The notes: a model not told the origin generated them from the sequence alone. A stretch of DNA of 64,000 nt from Ceratotherium simum simum (GCF_000283155.1 NW_004454229.1:10127336-10191335), one strand, 5' to 3'; positions 11,255 through 21,299 are shown, counted from the first letter of the stretch. Program-made: numbers and translations.

Positions 11255-11445
11255 TGTGGAACACACAAAGTATTTCCATGCCTCACATGAACTTTAATTT
11301 TCAATACCAACTGAGAAGGGGTATTATTATTCCCATTTCAAAGATGAAGGACCTCGGGCACCTAAAGGGAAGTTTCTTTCCCAAGGACGCACAGCTAAGA
11401 AGTGAAGGAGCTAAGATTGCACTTAGGTCTTCCAACTCTTAAAAA
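11255..11445 (-). mobile_element. MIR SINE, antisense
   Basis: GGTATTATTATTCCCATTTC, AAGATGAAGGACCTCGGGCA, and CAAGGACGCACAGCTAAGAA mark the core; the tRNA-like end reads TTGCACTTAGGTCTTCCAAC. Confidence 0.8.
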
Positions 11446-11474
11446 TCAATAGCTAAGGACAAATGAGGTATTAG

Positions 11475-11722
11475 AGTAGTTAAACTCATAGAAACAGAAA
11501 GTAGAATGGTGGTTGCCAGGGGCTGGGGTGGGGGAATGAGGAGCTGTTGTTTAATGGGTATAGAGTTTGTTTTGCAAAATGAAGAGTTCCGTGGATGGAT
11601 GGTGGTGATGGTAGCACAACAATGTGAATGAACTTAAGGCCATTGAACTGTATTCTTAAAGATGGTTAAAATGATAAATTTTGTGAAATTTTTATTTTAT
11701 CCCAATTAATTTTTTTTAAATC
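11475..11722 (+). mobile_element. L1 LINE 3' UTR fragment
   Basis: The L1 tail signature is clear: AGTAGAATGGTGGTTGCCAG with GGGGCTGGGG, then TGGATGGATGGTGGTGATGG, TTAAAGATGGTTAAAATGAT and a short final T/A-rich run. Strongly 5' truncated. Confidence 0.82.
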
Positions 11723-11928
11723 AGTAGCTAACATTTATTATGTATTTGCCATGTGCCAGCACTATTTTCAACACTTCATCTTCTTTAATCCTCACAACCA
11801 CCCTCTGAGGTCAATATTATTATCTCTATTTACAAATGAGAAAATTGAGTTACAAAGAGGTGAAGCATCTCAGCCCAAGAGGCGTAGCCAGTAACCCAAG
11901 AACCAAACCCAAGGAGTCTGCTTCCAGT
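11723..11928 (-). mobile_element. MIR SINE, antisense, near full length
   Basis: Starts CAGTAGCTAACATTTATTAT, continues ATGTGCCAGCACTATTTTCA, TTTAATCCTCACAACCACCC, and AATGAGAAAATTGAG; ends in the tRNA-like part near CAAGAACCAAACCCAAGGAG. It directly abuts the L1 tail. Confidence 0.88.
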
Positions 11929-12144
11929 TGTCATAATAAATGAACAAAAGGAAGACAGTTTGATAAGGAATTGGCTGCGGAGCAGAAGGTGGAGATTAGT
12001 CATATGTACACATATCTATCAAAATCTGTATCTGTATTAAATACCCCACCATCTTCATTAAATTGGGGCATCTGAAGGATATGCTTTTATTTTAATTCAC
12101 TTCTCAGACTGCAAGAGAGTAATCTAATTAAGGGAGGCGCATAC

Positions 12145-12366
12145 ACTTGAAGAGCAAGGGCTTTGTATTCTGATAGGACCTGAGTTCAAATCCTGGCTCC
12201 AGCACTGTTTGTCTACATGATATTTGACATTTCATATGACCTCTCTGAACCTATAAAATAGAGATAATAATGTTATTGTGAACATGATTATTGTGACCAC
12301 TACATGAAATAATCTGCATAAAAGCAATGGCCCCCATGCCTGGCTCAACAAATATTAGTTGCCATT
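12145..12366 (+). mobile_element. MIR SINE, sense, near full length
   Basis: The tRNA-like head reads GACCTGAGTTCAAATCCTGG, the core reads CCTCTGAACCTATAAAATAG, and the tail reads ATGCCTGGCTCAACAAATAT. An ERE inserted just after it. Confidence 0.82.
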
Positions 12367-12385
12367 CTCATAAAAATTATTGAGA

Positions 12386-12574
12386 GGAGCCGGCCCAGTG
12401 GCGTGGTGGTTAAGTTGGGTGCGCTCCACTTCGGTGGCCCGGGGTTCGCGGGTTCAGATCCCAGGCGCAGACCTACACCATTCATCAAGCCACGCTGTGA
12501 CGGCATCCTACATACAAAATAGAGCAAGATTGGCAGAGATGTTATCTCAGGGCCAATCTTCTTCACCAAAAAAA
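12386..12574 (+). mobile_element. ERE SINE (ERE2/3-like)
   Basis: Starts GGAGCCGGCCCAGTGGCG, has tRNA-type boxes TGGTTAAGTTGGGTGCG and GGTTCAGATCC, a body with TCATCAAGCCACGCTGTGAC and a pure A tail. A perfect 14-bp target duplication, AAAAATTATTGAGA, lies at 12372-12385 and 12575-12588. The intact duplication and tail point to a fairly recent insertion. The equid/perissodactyl origin of the window rests partly on this family. Confidence 0.93.
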
Positions 12575-12589
12575 AAAAATTATTGAGAA

Positions 12590-13200
12590 ATAAAAATATC
12601 TTGTCCTCAATTCTTAGCACTTATCTAGAGCACTCTTTAGCCTCTGGGTATGAGGATGCTCTAATAGTTCTGGGAAGATTAATATTTGTACTACTTTTCA
12701 AGATCTACATAGTAAGATTCCTCAATAAGTCAAAATATGATCATAGGAAAGAAAATCTCTTACTTCTAACTAAATCCACTCTGCTGATGTCTGACTAACC
12801 CTTCCTGTGCTGAAAGTCCATTTGTAAGTCTGAGTATCTTCTTCCTACAGCCTTTCATTCTTCAAGTTGAATAATTCCAACTCCATTCATCCATCTCCCC
12901 TTTCCACGGCATCACTCTAGCCATGGTGTTGGTACAAAAAGAGCCCTAATGGTCTGGTTGGGGTTGAAGAGAATCAGAAGATTATACTGAACCCAAATAT
13001 GGCCTGATAATTGTCCAAACACAGCCTAGAATGCTGTTCAACCTGAAATCCACACTAATCCCCAGAACCTTTTCTGTTTTGTTGTTCTCAGTCACTCCTC
13101 CGATACAGCAATAAACTCCATTCTCAGTAAATAAGAAGGAATGATTTGGTTGTTTCTGTGTCTTTGTCTTTCATTTAGCTATTGAATACACTAAGTATAA
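12590..13200. other. Non-coding stretch, no feature assigned
   Basis: No repeat family is recognised. AT-rich at the left. No exon-like structure. Confidence 0.45.
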
Positions 13201-13204
13201 CACA

Positions 13205-13720
13205 TCAGGGAGAATAAAATTATGAATCACATTTGAATCCTGTCCTCAAGGAGCATGTATTCTAATAGGGGAGACAGACAAGGGCACAAATAGCTGTAAT
13301 ATGAAGAGGAAAGCTACAACTGCCACAGGAGAGACATTATGAAATGCTCACCTTGCTGCCTAGCACACGGTAAGTTCTCAAAGTGTGGTGGCATTCTATC
13401 TGCAGAGCCCATAAAATTAAAACCACAAAAGATCGTTTTGGCTGAGGGGGAATGGAAATCAAGAGAAGCTCAGGAGAAAGATAACTGACTTGAGGACGAG
13501 CAGGATTTGCCATCAGAGATAGAAGAATGGAATTCCAGGGATTGGCATAGTGAGTGCAAAGACATAGAAGCACAAAGACAAAGAGACATAGAGAAAAGAC
13601 TCTTTTAAGGGACCAGGGTCTGGAGAAAATGACAGAAAGAAGAAAGAGGAAAGGGGGAGAGGAGGTTGGAACAGAAACAGGACAAAGACAGAAACAGGAC
13701 AACTCCTGCTGTTTCACCAG
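13205..13720 (-). mobile_element. L2 LINE 3' region, fragmented
   Basis: TGTCCTCAAGGAGCATGTAT and GGGGAGACAGACAAGGGCAC are antisense L2. The second part, 13485-13720, reads GGATTTGCCATCAGAG, GGAATTCCAGGGATTGGC and GAGTGCAAAGACATAGAAGC. Between about 13340 and 13385 a short MIR-like tail intrudes. A 151-codon minus-strand frame across this area is L2 residue. Confidence 0.65.
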
Positions 13721-13779
13721 GAGTTCTATGGAGAGATTTTTTCTCCCTAAAAAATAAAGTAATTTTTGTGGACAATGGC

Positions 13780-13912
13780 ATAAGTCATTCATTTATTCAA
13801 CAATATTTTCTAAACATATGATTCAGTGCTAGAATATATCAAAGACAAATAGGAAGATACAGTGTCTGTCTTCAAGTCACTTAGAATCTATAATGTGAGA
13901 CAGACATGGAAC
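13780..13912 (-). mobile_element. L2 LINE 3' end, part 1 of a split copy
   Basis: Antisense L2 terminus: TCATTCATTTATTCAACAAT, then TTCAGTGCTAGAATATATCA and TGTCTGTCTTCAAGTCACTT. The copy resumes at 14145 and 14474. Confidence 0.75.
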
Positions 13913-13921
13913 AACAACAAA

Positions 13922-14142
13922 AAATTAAGATCTAACATTTATTGAGTGTTTATGTACCAAGTACAATGCTCCTAACAGTAAACATTATAGCTATTTCTAT
14001 TAATATGAGCAAAGAAACGCTTAGAAATGTTCAGTAACTTACCCAAGCTCACAGAGCTAGCATATAGTGAAGTTGAGATTCAAATTCAAACCCAGAAACT
14101 GACTCCTTTACTCTTAAGATTATGCAGTCATGCTCCTAAACA
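13922..14142 (-). mobile_element. MIR SINE inserted in L2
   Basis: Near full-length antisense MIR: ATCTAACATTTATTGAGTGT, CTTACCCAAGCTCACAGAGC, GAGATTCAAATTCAAACCCA. L2 text flanks it on both sides. Confidence 0.85.
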
Positions 14143-14144
14143 GT

Positions 14145-14285
14145 ATTATGGACAAAAGGAAGAACAAAGGTATGATGGCTACTCCTACCTGGAGTCAGGG
14201 AGCATTGTAAAAGGCTTCAGAGAGGAACTTCGCTGGATCTTGACAGATATAGATGGCTCTCAACCAGTGGATGGGAAAGAGAGAT
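14145..14285 (-). mobile_element. L2 LINE, part 2 of the split copy
   Basis: Antisense L2 with AAAGGCTTCAGAGAGGAACT and GCTGGATCTTGACAGATATA. It stops where the duplicated segment starts. Confidence 0.6.
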
Positions 14286-14292
14286 TGTATTT

Positions 14293-14473
14293 ATTTTTTA
14301 TATCTTTAAGTGGTGAGTTCTTCAGTGGCAATGAGTAAATGAAACTTGTTTCCATTCAGCAAATGTAGCACTTTACCCGAGAAACCAAGCCCCACTAACA
14401 TATTCACCTCCTGAGGCACGCAAACAAAACATGAGGTCTATTAAAATTAACTTATAATTAGCTCAACTCAAAG
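14293..14473. repeat. Duplicated segment, copy 1 (inside L2)
   Basis: About 170 bases, from CTTTAAGTGGTGAGTTCTTC to GCTCAACTCAAAG, match 18030-18212 in direct orientation at roughly 85% by hand alignment. Copy 1 interrupts an antisense L2, so it entered as an insertion. I do not recognise it as a named repeat. Poor 8-base similarity at its edges (GAAAGAGA and CAAAGATA) allows, but does not prove, a hAT-type target duplication. Confidence 0.7.
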
Positions 14474-14800
14474 ATAGGAAGTAGCACGTGCAAATGCAGG
14501 AAGTGAAAAAGTCTTGTGTATTCTGGAACCACAAGAAACTGAGAGGAGTTGGAGCACGAGGTGCGAGGGAGGGCCCTATGAGGAAACGGATTGGAGAAGC
14601 AAGGCAAGATCAAGTAGGCTTCTGTATGCCGTCTCACATAATTTGGGTTTTCTCGCAGGAGCATAGGGCAATTACTAAAATAGCTGGGGAACCACAGGAT
14701 GATAAATGTATTTTAGACACCTCTGGGACTGTGGCCAGACTGTAGACTAAGAGACCAGTTAGTTTGGGGATTACTGCAATATTCCAAGCGTGGCAAAGAA
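14474..14800 (-). mobile_element. L2 LINE, part 3 of the split copy (ORF2 C-terminal region)
   Basis: L2 resumes with GTAGCACGTGCAAATGCAGG and continues through GGCAAGATCAAGTAGGCTTC and AGAGACCAGTTAGTTTGGGG to ATTACTGCAATATTCCAAGC, all antisense L2 reverse-transcriptase end. Together with 13780-14285 it forms one L2 of about 0.6 kb net. Confidence 0.75.
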
Positions 14801-14844
14801 GTTTCCTTTTCTCCTGGGAGAAAAGCCTCCCTTTAAGTGAAGCC

Positions 14845-15120
14845 CATGTGACTGAGTTCTAATGAGATCAGGATGGCAATGATGCACATTACTTCCAGAT
14901 CTGGTCCCTGAAGACTCCCATGAGATTCTCATGCTCTCTCTTCCCCATCTTCTAGCTACATGCAGAGGAGAACAGGTCCTAGATGGTGGTGGAGTCACAC
15001 AATGGAAGGAGCCTGGGTTCCCGAATGAGTATATGGAGCAGAGCTCCCTGCAACCTACACTGACCTATGACATGAGCAGGAAGCAAGATTTTATTATATT
15101 AAGCCACAATAAACCATGAC
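14845..15120 (+). mobile_element. MaLR/ERVL-type LTR-like 3' half
   Basis: Reads CCATGTGACTGAGTTCTAAT, AGGAGCCTGGGTTCCCGAAT, TGGAGCAGAGCTCCCTGCAA and TATTAAGCCACAATAAACCA, the order seen in the 3' half of old mammalian LTRs of this kind. Family not fixed. Confidence 0.4.
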
Positions 15121-15875
15121 AATATCTGTTGAAGGCAGTGAGAACTAGAATAGAGCAGGGGATGGATATAACAGACATGCAGAGGTAAAACAGACACGAC
15201 CTGGCCATAGACTGGATCTGAGATAGCCTCTTTCGCTACGGCCTTTAGAAGGAACAAAAATTCAGTAGAAGAATTACCCACCTTTGAGGACAGAGATAGG
15301 GATATACAAGAAAGGCGTGATCAAGGTCCTAGCAAAATTCAAAACTACATTTGAGCTCTGCCTCTTCCTTAATTTCTACTTAACAGCTTCTGAGAAAATA
15401 ATTGTGTGGCAAAATCTCACTTGGAAATTAAACCCCAGGCATAATGTTAGTTCAACATGAGTGCATTAATGCTGCTTTGTACTTGAAAGCTGTAAATGTA
15501 AATCTATTCTCTTCATCACAAGTTTGATTGAGATTCCCAAGTACAGTAGTTCACACTGCATCATATTTTCAGTTCCAATACTACCAGCCACGGAGTGACT
15601 CTTCAAAGAAGGATCTGTCAGCTTCATATCATGGTAGACAGGATGAATCAGTAATGCCAACATTTTCCTGCCTTCCCTATTCTTGCAGCTTGAGTTAACC
15701 AAGAAGTGGTGAGAACTGCATCCAGGAGAAAGAAAGCCAAAGTGGAGGCAGTTGTCCCAATACCCAAAGCAGCATTTCCCCTGAGATACTCAAAGCCACT
15801 TTCTACTGCAAACAACAACCACTTATTAATCTTCACAACAGTGTAACAGATGCTATGCCAGCTCCAGAGATACCC
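15121..15875. other. Non-coding stretch, no feature assigned
   Basis: No repeat recognised with confidence. Overlapping minus-strand frames of 78-90 codons show no known protein similarity that I can see. Confidence 0.45.
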
Positions 15876-15877
15876 AG

Positions 15878-16112
15878 TGGAAAGAACATGAAGATACAGA
15901 GCCAGAAGACATGGGTTCAAGTCTTAATAATATTCATTCCTTTCTTCATTCAAAAAGTGGCTTTGCCAGTGTCACTGTACCAGGTAGTGAAGATGCAAAG
16001 GTGAATAACACAGATTCATTACATACAGGTTATCTCATCAAGTTCATCAGCCATGTGACTTTAGGCAATTCCCTTAACTTCTCTGGGCCTTGGGTTCCCT
16101 ACACAGGCCATT
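15878..16112 (+). mobile_element. MIR SINE split by an L2 fragment
   Basis: The MIR head is at 15878-15926 (AGAAGACATGGGTTCAAGTC). The MIR core resumes at 16045 with CAGCCATGTGACTTTAGGCA and CTTAACTTCTCTGGGCCTTG. Between them (about 15928-16032) is antisense L2: TATTCATTCCTTTCTTCATT and ACTGTACCAGGTAGTGAAGA. Confidence 0.7.
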
Positions 16113-16124
16113 AGCTATATTTTG

Positions 16125-16675
16125 GCTGCCCAATGTCCATGCCTTCTTTTGGTAACATCAGCACATTTTCCTCTTGTAACCAACTCCTTCCACATTCTCA
16201 GTGATGCACTTCTGGTAGAATTGACTCAGACCTCTGGCTCTGAGCTTGGACACGTGAATCAGCCTGGCCAGCTGGGGTAGTGAAGTTCCTTGGTGACAGT
16301 GATTGGTTCAAGATTGAGTGCAAGACTCAATCCAACGAGAGGCATGACTTTTGTTTTTATAATCTGGAAATAAGAAGCTCTCTCATTACTCTTAGCTGGG
16401 AAGAACTTAGAAGATATATACCTGGAGCTGTCAGCAGCCATAGTGATCCCATAAGAAGTTTTGTAAAGAAGTCAATCCGAAGAAGAGAGCCAAGAACGTT
16501 AGAAAGACTAGTCCTGGTGATATCTTTTGAGGTCCTAGCTTGAACAGTGCTTGAACTCAGAGAGAGAAACTTCCAGGTTTTTTAGTTATGTGAACCCTTC
16601 ATTACCACTTTGGCTCAAGTCAATTTGAGTCAGTTCCTTATAATTCCCAGTAAGAAAAGTCCTAATTGATACATT
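16125..16675 (+). mobile_element. LTR-like ancient repeat, family unassigned
   Basis: Contains GTGACAGTGATTGGTTCAAG, AGCTGTCAGCAGCCATAGTG, and an LTR-like end, GTCAATTTGAGTCAGTTCC followed by AAAGTCCTAATTGATACATT. This order is familiar from old mammalian LTRs, but I cannot fix the family. Confidence 0.4.
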
Positions 16676-16749
16676 CCTCATTCATAAATTGATAGAAATA
16701 ACAATATCTGACCTGCATAATTTCATAAGACTCTAGTTAAAGATAGACA

Positions 16750-16945
16750 TTTTGTCCATACTAGCTGTGTGGCCTTGGGAAAGTAACTTAACCTTTCTGT
16801 GTTTTAGTTTCCTTATTTGTAAAATGGGGATAATAACAGGACCAGCTTACAGGGGTTATTTTGAGGAGTAAATGAAGTAACATACGTCAAGTTCTTAGAA
16901 CAGTGCATAAATACCACTTAAGTATTTACTATAATGCTAATACAA
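16750..16945 (+). mobile_element. MIR SINE, sense
   Basis: Excellent core: CTAGCTGTGTGGCCTTGGGA, AAGTAACTTAACCTTTCTGT, GTAAAATGGGGATAATAACA, with the tail CTTAGAACAGTGCATAAATA. Confidence 0.9.
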
Positions 16946-17059
16946 CTAATAACATATTAAATAAATTATATTTCATAGCAAATAATAATATAGTTATAAG
17001 AAAGGAACTTACCAGTAATTAGAGTTGCCTTGAAAATTAGTTTCTAATCTCCTTATATT

Positions 17060-17475
17060 ATTCAGGGTAGACTGATTGCTATAATACAGAATCCCAAATT
17101 TCCTTGGGTTCACACCACAAGATATAATTTCTTGCTCATGTCACAAAACAATGCGAGTTGGTAGGACGGGGGAATTCTGCTCCCTTCAGTCATGCAGGCT
17201 CCGAGGCTCCTTCCATCTATGGCTCTGCCCTCCTCTAAGCCCTTGGAGTGCTTTCCTTTCGGCCAAATGATGGGGAAAGACAGCATGGGGTGAAGTGGAG
17301 GTTTTTATGGGCCAGGGTTGGAAGCTGTCCATCACTTCCCATCATATTCCATTCCTCAGAACTTAGAACTGTAGCTACATAAGGGGAGACTGGGAAATTA
17401 AGTCTAGCTGTGTGGCTGGATGCAAAGGAGACCACAGATACTGGGGAGCACCAGCGACTCCTGCCACATCCGGAA
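17060..17475 (+). mobile_element. Ancient interspersed repeat, family unassigned
   Basis: Reads GACTGATTGCTATAATACAG, TATAATTTCTTGCTCATGTC, AGTCATGCAGGCTCCGAGGC and CTGGGAAATTAAGTCTAGCT. The overall layout is of a known mammal-wide repeat type, similar in style to 6705-7145, but the name is not fixed. Confidence 0.35.
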
Positions 17476-17544
17476 AGCATTCGAAGAGTGGCTGAATGAG
17501 CGTCTCTCAGGGAGAATGCTGCTGGGACTCAAAATGATGGCATT

Positions 17545-17692
17545 ATGAGAGGTGAAGTCCCTTAGAGATTGTCAAGTCCAGCTTGTTGAGGAGCTTGACA
17601 ACCAGCTCCTTACACAAACTTGTCCAAGGTCACCCAGGGAGAGACTGGCAGCGCTGCACCTAGACCCACTTCTAACTTACGTCATTCCTCCC
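17545..17692 (-). mobile_element. MIR/L3-like antisense fragment
   Basis: CCCTTAGAGATTGTCAAGTC, then ACTTGTCCAAGGTCACCCAG and CACCTAGACCCACTTCTAAC resemble an old MIR-related or L3-related repeat. Confidence 0.45.
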
Positions 17693-18027
17693 TCCACCCG
17701 ATCACCTCGTTTCCAAGTTGTCCTTTCCAAATTTAAGCTTTTACTGCCTTTCTGCTCACTGGTTTAGCTAGCTGTTTTTCTTTGGGATGTAATTTACCAC
17801 TCTTCATGTAACTTTCTTATCCAAGTACCTTATTGCTTTATGCCATCTGCCTCCTTTCATAAAATGTGGGTTTGAAGGTGAGGAGACGAGAATAGAGGTG
17901 ACTGTGCAGACACTTACCAAATCATGGTGACTACATAGACAGCACAGTAAGGTTAGATGCCGACTGTCTATGGCAGTGAAAACATTTGGCATATCTGGAA
18001 GTGTAGTTCTATTGGCTATATATTTTT
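17693..18027. other. Non-coding stretch, no feature assigned
   Basis: No repeat or exon recognised. Confidence 0.45.
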
Positions 18028-18212
18028 TTTCACATCTTCTTGCTTTAAGTGGTAGGTTCTTTAGTGGCAATGAGTAAATAAACCATGTTTCCATTCAGCA
18101 AATCTAGCACTTCACCCAAGAAACCAAGGTCCACTAACACATTCACCTGCTGACACATGCAACCAGAACATTAGGTTTATTAAAATTAACTAGTAATTAG
18201 CACAACTCAAAG
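18028..18212. repeat. Duplicated segment, copy 2
   Basis: Second copy of 14293-14473, same direction, about 3.7 kb to the right. It runs from GCTTTAAGTGGTAGGTTC to GCACAACTCAAAG. Similarity stops sharply at both ends, and the surroundings are not L2. Confidence 0.7.
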
Positions 18213-18974
18213 AACCATCAGCAGAACCATAATTTAGAATGTTTCCAATTTCTTTTCTGATTAGCTTGGTTCAGCCCTTACTGGATGCATGCCTTCTTCA
18301 GTACCTATGAATGATGTATTCTATTTTATTTTATTAATTAATTCAGATATCTCTTTGGAAAATTGAGGCAGAATACTAGAAATGCCACACGGCAGGTGCC
18401 CTTCAGAATACTGATTCTCTGGACATGTTGATCTCTCCAAGTTTTTGCCTGTGCTTTGCTGAATACACAGCAAAGGTCCATAAACAGAGTTGATGAATAA
18501 TTCAATCGTTTCCCCTTCTCAATACCCTTCATCCCATGGGGAGAAAATATTAGGAAACCCTTTCAAGGATGTCTATAATTCTGGAAACTGACAAATGTGT
18601 ACTTAAAAATAGATGAAGGACCCCAAGTCTCAGGGTTTCACAGAAAGGACTGTTCAATACTCTGTGCCCACTGTTAGCTCTAGTTCCAGGGGAGGTTTTC
18701 CAGAAAGAAGCAATGACCTCTTAGACAGCAGTGAGGGGCTCCTTGCAGAGGTCCACGAGGACCCTGAGCAGATAGCTGACCTGCTTTCTCAAATTTCTCA
18801 ATTTTTAAAGTTTTCTCAGCATTTCTTTGGGGAGTCCAAATTTACTATATTTTTAAATCTGAGACAAATTGTAATTTAATTACTTGTTTTCAAGGTAAGT
18901 ACTCCTGGCCTGCAATGGAAGGAGTGACTTGATGTGCAGGTGACATACCTGACAGGTAGAAGAGTTTGAGAGCG
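18213..18974. other. Non-coding stretch with an open frame and donor-like site
   Basis: No repeat recognised. A plus-strand frame of 88 codons (18613-18879) is followed, after its stop, by a strong donor-like CAAG-GTAAGTACT at about 18890-18901. This could be an untranslated or lncRNA exon end, or chance. Confidence 0.3.
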
Positions 18975-19195
18975 AAGAACACAGTGTCTGGACCAACACA
19001 CCCAACTCTACTTCTATCGTTCACTTGAGCAACTCTTCTGCCCCTTTATGCCCCAGTTTACTTAACTGTGAAACGGGAATGATATCAATCCCATCAACTT
19101 CATAGGGTTGTTGTGAGAATTAAACAAGTTAATAAATGTAGGAACTTAAAACAGTGTTTGGCATACAGTAAATGCCTTATAAATGTTAGCTTCAA
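18975..19195 (+). mobile_element. MIR SINE, sense, near full length
   Basis: CCCCAGTTTACTTAACTGTG, CATAGGGTTGTTGTGAGAAT, AAACAGTGTTTGGCATACAG and GCCTTATAAATGTTAGC. An 18-base A tract follows at 19203-19220. Confidence 0.88.
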
Positions 19196-19369
19196 GGAAA
19201 GGAAAAAAAAAAAAAAAAAACAGAAATTAGATGACAGTGTTTAAGACTCCAGAACGTCAAAGTTCTTACTTAAGCTGTGCCTTCTCACTTTTAGTGCCTG
19301 TCTCTCCACACAGCCATTTATTATGAACAGTTTTTCTCTTCTTAAAATGAACCAAATGATTTCCCTATT

Positions 19370-19488
19370 GGTTACTGATAATAATTGCCACTATCTGAGT
19401 ACCTATCAGGACCCTTATGATGTAGGCATTATCCACAATTTAAAGATAAAACTGAGGCTCCGAGAGGTTAAGTATCAAGATCATTGTA
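19370..19488 (-). mobile_element. MIR SINE fragment
   Basis: GCCACTATCTGAGTACCTAT, ATGATGTAGGCATTATCCAC, ATAAAACTGAGGCTCCGAGA. Cut off at the right by an LTR-like fragment. Confidence 0.75.
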
Positions 19489-19628
19489 GTGGATTAAAGA
19501 TGGTACAACTTCTTTGACATCCTCCTATTGAGAGATGGGATTGAGTTCCCCTCGATCCCTTCTTGAAGCTGGGATGGCCTGTGACTGCTTTGGCCAACAG
19601 AGCACAGTAGACATGATGTTATGCTGGT
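19489..19628 (+). mobile_element. MLT1-type LTR 5' fragment
   Basis: GACATCCTCCTATTGAGAGA, then AGCTGGGATGGCCTGTGACT and GCTTTGGCCAACAGAGCACA are typical of the left part of MLT1 LTRs. Confidence 0.65.
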
Positions 19629-19792
19629 TCTGGCCTTAGTTTCCCCCCAGCTGAGAAATGAGGACCCTAACAAAACCTGCCATTCCTGCTTCACAAAGTT
19701 ATGAGGATCAGACGAGTTAATGGATGTGAATGTGTTTTGTAAAATAGAAAGCACTATACAGGCATTAAGAATTACTATCATTTGTACAAGCT
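19629..19792 (+). mobile_element. MIR SINE, sense
   Basis: CTGGCCTTAGTTTCCCCCCA, AAAGTTATGAGGATCAGACG, and the tail ACTATACAGGCATTAAGAAT. Confidence 0.7.
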
Positions 19793-20084
19793 AATTATAC
19801 TCTGTATTATTATATAACAATAAAAATCACCTGCTTTATAGCGTTGCTTTGTCGATACGTGTAATTTAGACTCTGGGGACCCTAAAGAACAACATGCAAC
19901 ATCTACTTCTAAATTGTTCTCCACAGGTAGGTTATGTCTCTGCAACAGCAAAACATCTGTTCAGTTCAATTCAGCCATTTCATTTAAAGTCACCTAAACC
20001 AATTGCTTAGTGGCTTGTGGGCTGAGAAAAAAAAAAAGAACATGGAAAGACTTGCCTTGCACTATTTGTTTCTGGGAAATCAAA

Positions 20085-20225
20085 TCAATAAATACTTGTT
20101 GAGCAACTATGCACTGAGCATGGAGCATTGAGCTTGGGTCTTGGTGATTTAAAAAAGGCAAATCAAGTCAAGAAGGTCCTGCCCTCAAGAGATTTAAGAT
20201 CATGATGGGAGAGCATGGGAAAGGG
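20085..20225 (-). mobile_element. L2 LINE 3' end
   Basis: Antisense L2: TAAATACTTGTTGAGCAACT, ATGCACTGAGCATGGAGCAT, GTCCTGCCCTCAAGAGATTT. Confidence 0.7.
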
Positions 20226-20369
20226 GCAGCACTCTCTGAGGGAACCCTTGGTGACTCCTTTCGTAAAACAAAGCTTCTTCTCTCGTGTCAGAGTGTGTTC
20301 CTTAAAGCTTCCATTCTGTGACTATCAACTGCTAAATAATGACTTGTCTTTAATTAAGACACAATTGTG

Positions 20370-20586
20370 GGGCCGGCCCCGTGGCTTAGCGGTTAAGTGC
20401 GCGCGCTCCGCTGCTGGCGGCCTGGGTTCGGAACCCCGGGCGCACACCGACGCACCGCTTCTCCGGCCATGCTGAGGCCGCGTCCCACGTACAGCAACTA
20501 GAAGGATGTGCAACTATGACATACAACTATCTACTGTGGCTTTGGGGGGAAAAAATAAATAAATAAAATCTTTAAAAAAAAAAAAA
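20370..20586 (+). mobile_element. ERE1 SINE, full length
   Basis: Complete ERE1: head GGGCCGGCCCCGTGGCTTAG, body with AGCAACTAGAAGGATGTGCA and TACAACTATCTACTG, then an A-rich end with AATAAATAAATAAA and a final A tail. A perfect 14-bp target duplication, AAGACACAATTGTG, lies at 20356-20369 and 20587-20600. A young insertion; presence/absence could differ between related species. Confidence 0.96.
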
Positions 20587-20699
20587 AAGACACAATTGTG
20601 ATAAAACATTTTACCTGTTTTTGACCCACCATTAGGAATATCTGGGCTTTAAATTACTAAGGTCATCTCAGGATGGGTCTGCACCAAGCCAAGTCATAG

Positions 20700-20872
20700 C
20701 CAATATCCCAAACTCCACCTTCAAGACTTAGCTCAGGGTTCACCTAATCCAGGAAGCCTTCCTTCATTTCTCTTCCCATATACACGCAGCTCTCTCCACA
20801 CGCATATATAACATACACTCAGATACAGCCAGACCCTTCTCTCTTCTGCCGTAAAAGTCTCTACTTCTCTCT
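20700..20872 (+). mobile_element. L2 LINE, part 1 of a split copy
   Basis: Sense L2: CTTCAAGACTTAGCTCAGGG, CCTAATCCAGGAAGCCTTCC. It is interrupted by a MER5A element and resumes at 21063. Confidence 0.72.
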
Positions 20873-21062
20873 GTCACGGTGTTTCTCAAATTCAAGGGAG
20901 CATCAGAATCACTGAGGGCTTGTTACAACACTGATTGCTGGTCCCACAGCCAGAGTTTCCAATTCAGTAAGTCTGAATGGGTGGGGCCTGAAAATGTGCA
21001 TGTGCAAGTTTGCAGTTGATGCTGATGCTGCAGGTGTGAGGACCACACTATGAGACCACTGC
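20873..21062 (+). mobile_element. MER5A hAT element inserted in L2
   Basis: Near full length: GTGTTTCTCAAATTCAAGGG, ATCAGAATCACTGAGGGCTT, GAGTTTCCAATTCAGTAAGT, GTTGATGCTGATGCTGCAGG and the right inverted repeat ATGAGACCACTG. Confidence 0.9.
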
Positions 21063-21285
21063 TGTGTCATATCTCATTGCTCACACTGCACTGTAATCAT
21101 GTCTTTGCGTGTCTCTCAGTCTAAAAAGATGTATTAAGTGTCTATTGTGTCTCTTAGTAGACTATGTTGAACCTTTCAAGTTCAGGCACTTATCTTCTTC
21201 AGCTCTATAAGCCCAGAGCCTAACCGAGAGCCTGGCATATAGTAGACTTGGTGAGTGTTTGTTGAACAAATAACTAGATGAATGC
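21063..21285 (+). mobile_element. L2 LINE 3' end, part 2 of the split copy
   Basis: GCTCACACTGCACTGTAATC continues the L2 broken by MER5A. The terminus reads AGCCTGGCATATAGTAGACT and GAGTGTTTGTTGAACAAA. Confidence 0.75.
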
Positions 21286-21299
21286 TACATCTTGAGGTC

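Noticed and set aside
13337..13792. 151-codon minus-strand frame
   Set aside because: It lies in L2 sequence read in L2 sense direction; a decayed LINE frame, not a host gene.
20370..20460. tRNA gene (box A and box B visible)
   Set aside because: The boxes belong to the ERE1 SINE, which has the SINE body, A tail and target duplication. No cloverleaf with an anticodon loop was supported.
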